64,000 bases of DNA, from contig NW_027490521.1 in the NCBI RefSeq assembly GCF_050948175.1, positions 1 to 64,000 on the forward strand. Direction: 5' to 3'. This document shows, in pieces, positions 37,801 through 49,800 of the stretch. Every line of letters begins with the position of its first letter. The stretch's first letter is position 1. This DNA comes from Xylocopa sonorina. Its lineage: Eukaryota; Arthropoda; Insecta; Hymenoptera; Apidae. Below the pieces are notes generated by a model, which was not told the DNA's origin, did no database searches, and saw only the letters and a program-made list of their open reading frames with translations. The position numbers were made by a program, and so were the translations under genes.

Positions 37801-39402
37801 TGTATACCTCGTATTCACTTCAAAAGAATGGAAATGCGAATCTTCCTTGCTAGGAAATAGCGTTTGCAGATGCCTACGTATAGCAGCAATAGAGTCCTAA
37901 TGCTACATAAATAGCGATATCGCATCCCATTTACATGATTCGTGATAAGATATAATATTCATTGCGAAGTGTCATGTATACCTCGTATTCACTTCAAAAG
38001 AATGTAAGTGCGACACTTCCATGCTAGGAAATAGCGTTTGCAGATATCTCCGCATCGAGGCAATAGAGTCTAATACTTCTCAAAACGCGATATCGCATCT
38101 CACTTCTATGTTTCACGATAAGATATAACGTTCTTTGCGAAGTGTCATGTATACCTCGTATTCACTTCAAAAGAATGTAAGTGCGACACTTCCATGCTAG
38201 GAAATAGCGTTTGCAGATATCTCCGCATCGAGGCAATAGAGTCTAATACTTCTCAAAACGCGATATCGCATCTCACTTCTATGTTTCACGATAAGATATA
38301 ATGTTCATTGCGAAGTGTCATGTATACCTCGTATTCACTTCAAAAGAATGGAAATGCGAATCTTCCTTGCTAGGAAATAGCGTTTGCAGATGCCTACGTA
38401 TAGCAGCAATAGAGTCCTAATGCTACATAAATAGCGATATCGCATTCCATTTACATGATTCGTGATAAGATATAATATTCACTGCGAAATGTCATGTATA
38501 CCTCGTGTTCACTCCAAACGGATGTAAATGCGACACTTCCATGCAAGGAAATAGCATTTGCAGATATCTCCGCATCGAGGCAATCGGGATCTAATGCTTC
38601 TTAAAAAGCTATATCGCATCTCACTTCTATGTTACATGGTAAGATATAATGTTCATTGCGAAGTGTCATGTATACCACGTATTCACTTCAAAAGAATGGA
38701 AATGCGAATCTTCCTTGCTAGGAAATAGCGTTTGCAGATGCCTACGTATCGTAGCAATAGTGTTCCAATGCTACTTAAATCGCGATATCGCATCGCATTT
38801 ATATGTTTCGCGATAAGATATAATATTCATTGCGAAGTGTCATGTAATACTCGTATTCGCTTCAAATGAATGTAAGTGCGACACTTCCATGCTAGGAAGT
38901 AGCGCATTCAGATGTCTACGTATCGTAGCAATAGAGATGTAATGCTACTTAAATCGCGATATCGCATCTCACTTCTATGCTTCGTGATAAGATATAATAT
39001 TCATTGCGAAGCGTCATGTATACCTCGCATTCACTTCAAAAGAATGTAAATGCGACTATTGCTTGCTAGGAAATAGCGTTTTCAGATGTCTACGTATCGT
39101 AGCAATAGAGTTCTAATGCTACTTAAATCGCGATACCGCATCTCATTTCTATGATTCGTGATAAGATATAATATTCATTGCGAAGTGTCATGTACACCTC
39201 GTATTCACTTCAAAAGAATGTAAGTGCGACACTTCCATGCTAGGAAATAGCGCATTCAGATGTCTACGTACCGTAGCAGTAGAGTTGTAGTGCTACTTAA
39301 ATCGCGATATCGCATCTCATTTCTATGCTTCGTGATGAGATATAATATTCATTGCGAAGTGTCATGTATACCTCGTATTCACTTCAAAAGAATGTAAATG
39401 CG
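34850..39402 (+). repeat. 13-mer HOR, 2,260 bp, two nearly identical tandem copies
   Basis: TTCCCTGCTAGGGCATTGCG with the odd variant GCGTTCGCCGAAGCC occurs at 35,061 and 37,321. CGAATCTTCC followed by GATGTCGACG occurs at 34,881 and 37,141. Units are about 34,850-37,109 and 37,110-39,369, with identity continuing to about 39,402. I noticed only a few differences over 2.26 kb, for example ATCAAAAGAA against ATCAAGAGAA and GTGTTACTT against GTGCTACTT. This is among the youngest duplications in the window. Confidence 0.93.
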
Positions 39403-40499
39403 CCACTTCCATGCTAGGAAATAGCGTCTGCGGATCTCTACTCGTCGAGGCAATAGAGTTCTAATGCTTCTTAAAACGCGATATCGCATCTTACCTCTAT
39501 GTTTCACGATAAGATATAATGTTCTTTGCGAAGAGTCATGTATACCTCGTATTCACTTCAAAAGATTGTAAACACGAATCGTCCTTGCTAGGAAATAGCG
39601 TTTGCAGATGCCTACGTATCGTAGCAATAGAGTTTTAATGCTTCTTAAATCGCGATATCGCATCTCATTTCTATGTTTCGTGATAAGTTATAATATTCAT
39701 TCCGAAGTGACATGTATACCTCGAATTCACATCAAAAGAATGTAAATGCGACACTTCCATGCAAGGAAATAGCGTTTGCAGATATCTGCGCGTCGAGGCA
39801 ATAGGGTTCTAATGCTTCTTAAAACGCGATATCGCATCTCACTTCTATGTTACATGGTAAGATATAACGTTCATTGCGAAGTGTCATGTATACCTCGTAT
39901 TCACTTCAAAAGAATGGAAATGCGAATCTTCCTTGCTAGGAAATAGCGTTTGCAGATGCCTACGTATCGCAGCAACAGAGTCCTAATGCTACATAAATCG
40001 CGATATCGCATCCCATTTACATGATTCGTGATAAGATATAATATTCATTGCGAAATGACATGTATATCTCGTATTCACTTCAAAAGAGTGTAAGTGCGAC
40101 ACTTCCATGCTAGGAAATAGCGTTTGCAGATGTCTCCGCATCGAGGCCATAGGGTTCTTATGCTTCTTAAAACGCGACATCGCATCTCTCTTCTATGTTT
40201 CATGATAAGGTATAATATTCATTGCGAAGTGTCATGTATACCTCGTATTCACTTCAAAAGAATGTAAGTGCGACACTTCCATGCTAGGAAATAGCGTCTG
40301 CAGATGTCTACGCATCGAGGCAATAGGGATCTAATGCTTCTTAAAACGCGATATCGCATATCACTTCTATGTTACATGATAAGATGTAATGTTCATTGCG
40401 AAGTGTCATGCATACCTCGTATTCACTTCAAAAGAATGTAAATGCGAATCTTCCTTGCTGGGAAATAGCGTTTGCAGGTGTCTACTTATCGTAGCAATA

Positions 40500-41448
40500 G
40501 AGTTCTAATGCTTCTCAAAACGCGATATAGCATCTCATTTCTATGCTTCATGATAAGATATAATATTCATAGCGAAGTGCCATGCATACCTCGTATTCAC
40601 TTCAAAAGAATGTAAATGCGAATCTTCCTTGCTAGGAAATAGCGTTTGCAGATGTCGACGTATCGTAGCAATGGAGTTTTAATGCTTCTCAAAACGCGAT
40701 ATCGCATCTCATTTATATGTTTCGTGATAAGATATAATATTCATTGCGAAGTGTCATGTATACCTCGTATTCACTTCAAAAGAATGTAAATGCGACTATT
40801 CCCTGCTGGGGCATTGCGTTCGCAGAAGCCTACGTAGCGTAGCAATAGAGTTTTAATGCTTCTTAGATCGCGATATCGCATCTCATTTCTATGTTTCGTG
40901 ATAAGTTATAATATTCATTCCGAAGTGACATGTATACCTCGAATTCGCATCAAAAGAATGTAAATGCGACACTTCCATGCAAGGAAATAGCGTTTGCAGA
41001 TATGTGCGCGTCGAGGCAATAGGGTTCTAATGCTTCTTAAAACGCGATATCGCATCTCAATTCTGTGTCACATGATAAGATACAATGTTGATTGCGAAGT
41101 GTCATGTACACCTCGAATTCACTTCAAAAGAATGTAAATGCGACACTTCCATGCTAGGAAATAGCGTTTGCAGATATCTCCGCATCGAGGCAATCGGGAT
41201 CTAATGCTTCTTAAAAAGCAATATCGCATCTCACTTCTATGTTACATGGTAAGATATAATGTTCATTGCGAAGTGTCATGTATACCTCGTATTCACTTCA
41301 AAAGAATGGAAATGCGAATCTTCCTTGCTAGGAAATAGCGTTTGCAGATGCCTACGTATCGCAGCAACAGAGTCCTAATGCTACATAAATAGCGATATCG
41401 CATCCCATTTACATGATTCGTGATAAGATATAGTATTCACTGCGAAAT
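40500..41448 (+). repeat. Partial third copy of the 13-mer HOR start
   Basis: Matches 34,762-35,710 at 5,738 bp (33 monomers), including TAGCGAAGTGCCATGCATACC and TTCCCTGCTGGGGCATTGCG. It is more diverged than the two tandem copies, for example CAACAGAGTCC in place of CAATAGAGTCC. Confidence 0.85.
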
Positions 41449-42830
41449 GTCATGTATACCTCGTATTCACTTCAAAAGAATGTAAGTGCGACACTTCCAT
41501 GCTAGGAAATAGCGTCTGCAGATGTCTACGCATCGAGGCAATAGGGATCTAATGCTTCTTAAAACGCGGTATCGCATGTCACTTCTATGTTACATGATAA
41601 GATGTAATGTTCATTGCGAAGTGTCATGCATACCTCGTATTCACTTCAAAAGAATGTAAATGCGAATCTTCCTTGCTGGGAACTAGCGTTTGCAGGTGTC
41701 TACTTATCGTAGCAATAGAGTTCTAATGCTTCTCAAAACGCGATATCGCATCTCATTTATATGTTTCGTGATAAGATATAATATTCATTGCGAAGTGTCA
41801 TGTATACCTCGTATTCACTTCAAAAGAATGTAAGTGCGACACTTCCATGCTAGGAAATAGCGTTTGCAGATATCTCCGCATCGAGGCAATAGAGTCTAAT
41901 ACTTCTCAAAACGCGATATCGCATCTCACTTCTATGTTTCACGATAAGATATAACGTTCTTTGCGAAGTGTCATGTATACCTCGTATTCGCTTCAAAAGA
42001 ATGGAAATGCGAATCTTCCTTGCTAGGAAACAGCGTTTGCAGGTGTCTACGTATCGTAGCAATAGAGTTCTAATGCTTCTCAAAACGCGATATAGCATCT
42101 CATTTCTATGCTTCATGATAAGATATAATATTCATTGCGAAGTCTCATGTATACCTCGTATTCACTTCACAAGAATGTAAATGCGACACTTCCTTCCTAG
42201 GAAATAGCGTTTCCAGATATCTACGTATCGCAGCCGTAGGGTTCTAATGCATCTTAAAACGCGATATCGCAACACATTTCTATGTTTCTTGATAAGATAT
42301 AACATTAATTGCGAAGTGTCATCTATACCTTGTATTCACTTCAAAAGAATGAAAATGCGACTATTCCTTGCTAGGAAATAGCGTTTGAAGGTATCTACGT
42401 ATCGTAGCAATAGGGTTCTAATGATTCTCAAAACGCGATACCGCATCTCATTTCTATGTTTCATGATAAGATATAATATTCAATGCGAAGTGACATGTAT
42501 AACTCGTATTCGCTTCAGAAGAATGTAAACGCGACACTTCCTTGCTAGGAAATAGCGTTTGCAGAAGTCTACGTATCGTATCAATAGAGTTCTAATGCTT
42601 CTCAAGACGCGATATCGCATCTCATTTCTATATTTCATGATAAGATATAATATTCATTGCGAAGTGTTACCTGCAGCTCGCATACACTTTAAATGAATGT
42701 AATTGCGACACTTTCTAGCTAGGAAATATCGTTTGCAGATGTCTACGTATCGTAGCAATAGAGCTCTAATGCATCTTAAAACGAGATATCGCTTCTCATT
42801 TCTATGTTTCATGATAAGATATACTATTCG

Positions 42831-45800
42831 TTGCGAAGTGTTATGTAAACCTCGTCTACACTATAAAAGAATGTAAATGCCACACATCCTTGCTAGTAAA
42901 TGCATTTCCCGATGTCTACGTATCGAATCAATGGAGTTCTAATGCTTCTTAAAATGCGATATGGCATCTCTCTTCTATGTTATAGGATAAGATACAATAA
43001 TCATTGCGAAGTGTTATGTATACCTCGTCTGCACTACAAACGTATGTAAATGCCACACTTCCTTGCTGGGAGATGCGTTTCCAGATGTCTACGTACCGAA
43101 GCAATAGAATTCTAATGCTTCTTGAAACACGATACGTATCTCATTTTTATGTTTCATGATAAGGTATAATATTCATTGCGAAGTGTCATGTATACCTCGT
43201 ATTCACTACAAAAGAATGGAAATGCGATACTTCCTTGCTGGGAAATAGCGTTAGCAGATGTTTACGTATCGAAGCAACCGAGTTCTACTGCTTCTTAAAA
43301 AGCGATATCGCATCGCAGTTCTATGTTTCATGATAAGATATAATTATTCATTGCGAAGTGTTATGTGTACAGTGTCTACATTTCCAAAGAATGTAAATGC
43401 AACACATCCTTGCTAGGAAATATCGTTTCCATATGCCTACATATCGAAGCAATAGAGTTGTATTGCTTCTTAAAACGCGATAACGCATTTCAGTTTTGTG
43501 TTTCACGATAAGATATAATATTCATTGCGAAGTGTTAGGTATACCTCGAATACACTTCAAAGGAATGTAAGTGCCACACTTCCTTGCTAGGAAATGCGTT
43601 TCCAGATTTCTACGTATCGAAGCAATACATTTCTAATGCTTCTTAAACCCGATATCGGGTCTCATTTGTATGCTTCATGATAAGATATAATATTCATTGC
43701 GAAGTGTTATGTACATTTCGTCTACACTTCAAAAGAATGTAAATGCCACACCTCCTTTCTAGGAAATTCGTTTCCCGATATCTATGTATAGAACCAATAG
43801 TGTTCCAATATTTCTCAAAACGCGATATAGAATCTCGTTTCTATGTTCCATGATATGATATAGTATTCATTACGAAGTGTTATGTATAGCTCGTCTACAC
43901 ATCAAAAGAATGTAAATGCCACACTTCCTTGCTAGGAAATGCGTTTCCAGATGTCTACGTATCGAAGCAATGGAGTTCTATTGCTTCTTAAAACGCGATA
44001 TCGCGTCTCATTTGTATGCTTCATGATAAGATATAATATTCATTTTGAAGTGTTATGTATACCTCGTCTACACATCAAACGAATGTAATTGCCACACTTC
44101 CTTGCTAGGAAATGCGTTTCCAGATTTCTACGTATCGAAGCAATAGAGTTCTGATGCTTCTTAAAACGCGATATCGCGTCTCACTTGTATGTTTCATGAT
44201 AAGATATAATATTCATTCCGAAGTGTTATGTACACCTCCTCTACACTTCAAAAGAATGTAAGTGCCACACCTCCTTTCTAGGAAATGCGTTTCCAGATTT
44301 CTACGTATCGAATATATAGGGTTGTAATGCTTCTTAAAACGCGACATCGCATCTCAATTCTATGTATCACGATAAGATATAATATTCATTGCGAACTGTT
44401 ACGTATACCTCGAGTACACTTCAAAAGAATGTAAATGCCACCCTTCCTTGCCAGGAAATGCGTTTCCAGATGTCTACGTTTCGAAGCAATGGAGTTCAAA
44501 TGCATATTCAAGCGCGATATCGCATCTCATTTGTATGTTTCATGATAAGATATAATATTCATTGCGAAGTGTTAGGTATACCTCGAATACGCTTCAAAAG
44601 AATGTAAATGCCACACTTCCATGCTAGGAAATGCGTTTCCAGATGTCTACGTATCGAAGCAATAGAGTTGTAGTGCTGCTTAAAACGCGATATCGCATCT
44701 CATATCTATGTTTCATGATATGACATAATATTCATTATAGAGTGTTATGTATACCTCGTCTGCACATCAAAGGAATGTAAATGCCACAATTCCTTGCTAG
44801 GAAATGCGTTTCCAGATGTCTACGTATCGAAGCATTAGAGTTCTAATGCGCCTTAGTACGCGATAACGCGTCTCATTTTTATGTTTCACGATATGATCTA
44901 AAATTCATTGTGATGTGTTATGCATTCCACGCTTACACATCAAAAGAATGTAAATGCCACATTTCCTTCCTAGGAAATAGCGTTTCCAGATTGCTACGTA
45001 TCGAAACAATACAGTTCTAATGCTCCTTTAATCGGGATATCGCATCTCAATTCTATGTTGCATAGTAAGTTATAATATTCACAGCGAAGTGTTATGTATA
45101 AGACGTATACACTTCAAATGAATATAAATGCCACACTTCCTTGCTAGGAAATGCGTTTCCAGATGACTACGTATCGAAGCAATGTAGTTCCAATGCATCT
45201 TCAAGCGCGATATCGCATCTCATTTGTATGTTTCATGATAAGATATAATATTCATAGCGAAGTGTTATGTATAGCTCGTCTACACTTCAAAAGATAGTAA
45301 ATGCCACACTTTCTTGCCAGAAAGTTGCGTATCCAGATATCTACGTATCGAAGCAGTAGAGTTCTGTTGCTTCTTAAAACGCGATGTCGCATCGCAATTC
45401 TATGTTTCATGATATAATACAAGATTCATTACGAAGTGTTATTTATACCTCGTCTACATTTCAAAAGAATGTAAATGCACACTTCCTTGCTAGGAAGTAC
45501 ATTTCCAGATGTCTACGTATCGAAGCAATAGATTTCTGACGCTTCTATTAACGAGATATAACATCTCAGTTCTATGCTTTACGATACGGTATAATATTAA
45601 TTGCGAAGTGTTATGTATACCTCGTCTACACTTCAAAATAATGTAATTGCCGCACTTCCTTGTATACCTCGTTTGCAGTTCAAAAGATTGTAAATGCCGA
45701 ACTTCCTTGCTAGGAAATAGCGTTTCCAGATGTCTACGTATCGAAACTATAAAGTTCTAATGCTTCTTAAAACGCGATATCCCATCTCGTTTCTATGTTT

Positions 45801-46889
45801 TATGATAAGATACAATGTTCATTGCGAAGTGTTATGTATACCGCATCTACACTTCAAACGAATGCAGACGCCACTCTTCCTTGCTAGGAAATAGTATTTC
45901 CAGATTTCTACGTATCGAAGCAGTAGAGCTCTAATTCTTCTTAAAACGCGATATCGCTTCTCAATTCTATGTTTCATGATAAGATATAATATTCTTTACG
46001 AAGTGTTATGTATACCTAGTCTACACTTCAAAAGAATGTAAATTCAACACTTCCTTGCTAGGAAATAGCGTTTCCAGATATCTACGTATCGAAGCTATAA
46101 AGTTCAAATGCTTCTTAAAACGCGATATCGCATCTCATTTCTATGTTTCATGATAGGATATAATATTCGTTGCGAAATGTTACGTTTAGCTGGTCCACAC
46201 TACAAAAAAAAATGTAAATTCAACACTTCCTTGCTAGGAAATAGCGTTTCCAGATATCTACGTATCGAAGCTATAAAGTTCTAATGCTTCTTAAAACGCG
46301 ACATCACAATTCATTTCTATGTCTCATGATAGGATATAATATTCCTAGCGAAGTGTTATGTATACCTCGTCTGCACTTCAAAAGAATGTAATTGCCACAC
46401 TTCCTTGCTAGGAAATGCATTTCCAGATGTTTACATATCGAAAAAATGGAGATCTAATGCTTCTTAAAACTCGATACCGCATCTCAATTCTATGTTTCGT
46501 GGTAAGATATAATATTCATCGGTACGTGTTGCATACATCGTCTACACTTCAAAGGAATGAAAATGCCACGCATCCTTGCTAGGAAATGCGTTTCCAGATG
46601 TCTACGTACCGAAGCAATAGAATTCTAATGCTTCTTGAAACACGATACGTATCTCATTTTTATGTTTCATGATAAGGTATAATATTCATTCCGAAGTGTT
46701 ATGTACACCTCGTCTACACTTCAAATGAATGTAAGTGCCACACCTCCTTTCTAGGAAATTCGTTTCCCGATATCTATGTATAGAACCAATAGTGTTCCAA
46801 TATTTCTTAAGACGCGATATAGAATCTCGTTTCTATGTTCCATGATATGATATAGTATTCATTACGAAGTGTTATGTATAGCTCGTCTA
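42831..46889 (+). repeat. Satellite array, B-type monomers, irregular, + orientation
   Basis: Switch to ATGCCACAC, GGAAATGCG, CGTATCGAAGC near 42,840, with an A-like monomer at about 43,180-43,340. Segments of the later 8-mer HOR appear here in scrambled order: about 44,200-44,860 resembles 47,890-48,550, and about 43,770-43,960 resembles 46,760-46,950. This may be the pool from which the HOR was assembled. A 47-bp partial-monomer insertion lies at 45,616-45,663. Confidence 0.9.
45616..45663 (+). repeat. 47-bp partial-monomer insertion junction
   Basis: TATACC recurs after 47 bp through the junction CTTCCTTGTATACCTCG. It is identical to the reverse complement of the junction at about 18,797, and both share AAGATTGTAA. 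Confidence 0.85.
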
Positions 46890-49800
46890 CACATCAAAAG
46901 AATGTAAATGCCACACTTCCTTGCTAGGAAATGCGTTTCCAGATGTCTACGTATCGATGCAATAGAGTTGTAATGCTGCTTAAAACGCGATATCGCATCT
47001 CATATCTATGTTTCATGATATGACATAATATTCATTGTAGAGTGTTATGTATACCTCGTCTACACATCAAAGGAATGTAAATGCCACAATTCCTTGCTAG
47101 GAAATGCATTTCCAGATGTCTACGTATCGAAGCATTAGAGTTCTAATGCGCCTTAATACGCGATAACGCGTCTCATTTTTATGTTTCACGGTATGATATA
47201 AAATTCATTGTGATGTGTTACGCATACCACGTTTACACATCAAAAGAATGTAAATGCCACATTTCCTTCCTAGGAAATAGCGTTTCCAGATTGCTACGTA
47301 TCGAAGCAATACAGTTCTAATGCTCCTTTAATCGCGATATCGCATCTCAATTCTATGTTGCATAGTAAGTTATAATTTTCACAGCGAAGTGTTATGTATA
47401 AGACGTATACACTTCAAATGAATATAAATGCCACACTTCCTTGCTAGGGAATAGCGTTTCCAGATTTCTGCGTATAGAAGCAAATGCGTTCTAATGCGTC
47501 TTAAAACGCGATATCGCATCGCAGTTCTATGTTTCATGAATAAGATGTAATTATTCATTGCGAAGTGTTATGTATACCTCGTCTAGATTTCCAAAGAATG
47601 TAAATGCCACACATCCTTGCTAGGAAATATCGTTTCCAGATGCCTACATATCGAAGCAATAGAATTGTATTGCTTCTTAAAACGCGATAACGCATTTCAG
47701 TTTTGTGTTTCACGATATGATATAATATTCATTGCGAAGTGTTAGGTATACCCCGAATACACTTCAAAATAATGTAATTGCCACACTTCCTTGCTAGGAA
47801 ATGTGTTTCCAGATTTCTACGTATCGAAGCAATAGAGTTCTGATGCTTCTTAAAACGCGATATCGCGTCTCACTTGTATGTTTCATGATAAGATATAATA
47901 TTCATTCCGAAGTGTTATGTACACCTCCTCTACACTGCAAAAGAATGTAAGTGCCGCACCTCCTTTCTAGGAAATGCGTTTCCAGATTTCTACGTATCGA
48001 ATATATAGGGTTGTAATGCTTCTTAAAACGCGACATCGCAACTCAATTCTATGTATCACGATAAGATATAATATTCATTGCGAACTGTTACGTATACCTC
48101 GAGTACACTTCAAAAGAATGTAAATGCCACCCTTCCTTGCCAGGAAATGCGTTTCCAGATGTCTACGTTTCGAAGCAATGGAGTTCCAATGCATATTCAA
48201 GCGCGATATCCCATCTCATTTGTATGTTTCATGATAAGATATAATATTCATTGCGAAGTGTTAGGTATACCTCGAATACGCTTCAAAAGAATGTAAATGC
48301 CACACTTCCTTGCTAGGAAATGCGTTTCCAGATGTCTACGTATCGAAGCAATAGAGTTGTAGTGCTGCTTAAAACGCGATATCGCATCTCATATCTATGT
48401 TTCATGATATGACATAATATTCATTGTAGAGTGTTATGTATACCTCGTCTACACATCAAAGGAATGTAAATGCCACAATTCCTTGCTAGGAAATGCGTTT
48501 CCAGATGTCTACGTATCGAAGCATTAGAGTTCTAATGCGCCTTAATACGCGATAACGCGTCTCATTTTTATGTTTCACGGTATGATATAAAATTCATTGT
48601 GATGTGTTATGCATACCACGTTTACACATCAAAAGAATGTAAATGCCACATTTCCTTCCTAGGAAATAGCGTTTCCAGATGTCTACGTATCGAAGCAATA
48701 CAGTTCTAATGCTCCTTTAATCGCGATATCGCATATCAATTCTATGTTGCATAGTAAGTTATAATATTCACAGCGAAGTGTTATGTATAAGACGTATACA
48801 CTTCAAATGAATATAAATGCCACACTTCCTTGCTAGGGAATAGCGTTTCCAGATTTCTGCGTATAGAAGCAAAAGCGTTCTAATGCGTCTTAAAACGCGA
48901 TATCGCATCGCAGTTCTATGTTTCATGATAAGATATAATTATTCATTGCGAAGTGTTATGTATACCTCGTCTAGATTTCCAAAGAATGTAAATGCCACAC
49001 ATCCTTGCTAGGAAATATCGTTTCCAGATGCCTACATATCGAAGCAATAGAATTGTATTGCTTCTTAAAACGCGATAACGCATTTCAGTTTTGTGTTTCA
49101 CGATATGATATAATATTCATTGCGAAGTGTTAGGTATACCCCGAATACACTTCAAAATAATGTAATTGCCACACTTCCTTGCTAGGAAATGCGTTTCCAG
49201 ATTTCTACGTATCGAAGCAATAGAGTTCTGATGCTTCTTAAAACGCGATATCGCGTCTCACTTGTATGTTTCATGATAAGATATAATATTCATTCCGAAG
49301 TGTTATGTACACCTCCTCTACACTGCAAAAGAATGTAAGTGCCGCACCTCCTTTCTAGGAAATGCGTTTCCAGATTTCTACGTATCGAATATATAGGGTT
49401 GTAATGCTTCTTAAAACGCGACATCGCATCTCAATTCTATGTATCACGATAAGATATAATATTCATTGCGAACTGTTACGTATACCTCGAGTACACTTCA
49501 AAAGAATGTAAATGCCACACTTCCTTGCCAGGAAATGCGTTTCCAGATGTCTACGTTTCGAAGCAATGGAGTTCAAATGCATATTCAAGCGCGATATCGC
49601 ATCTCACTTGTATGTTTCATGATAAGATATAATATTCATTGCGAAGTGTTAGGTGTACCTCGAATACGCTTCAAAAGAATGTAAATGCCACACTTCCATG
49701 CTAGGAAATGCGTTTCCAGATGTCTACGTATCGATGCAATAGAGTTGTAATGCTGCTTAAAACGCGATATCGCATCTCATATCTATGTTTCATGATGTGA

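Larger units (their letters stand above)
29107..42830 (+). repeat. 174-bp satellite array, A-type monomers, + orientation
   Basis: Same monomer as 1-6,880. Variants characteristic of this stretch include GCGAATCTTCC, CGCATCGAGGC and TGCCTACG. HORs of 870 and 2,260 bp lie within. No gene is supported. Confidence 0.97.
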
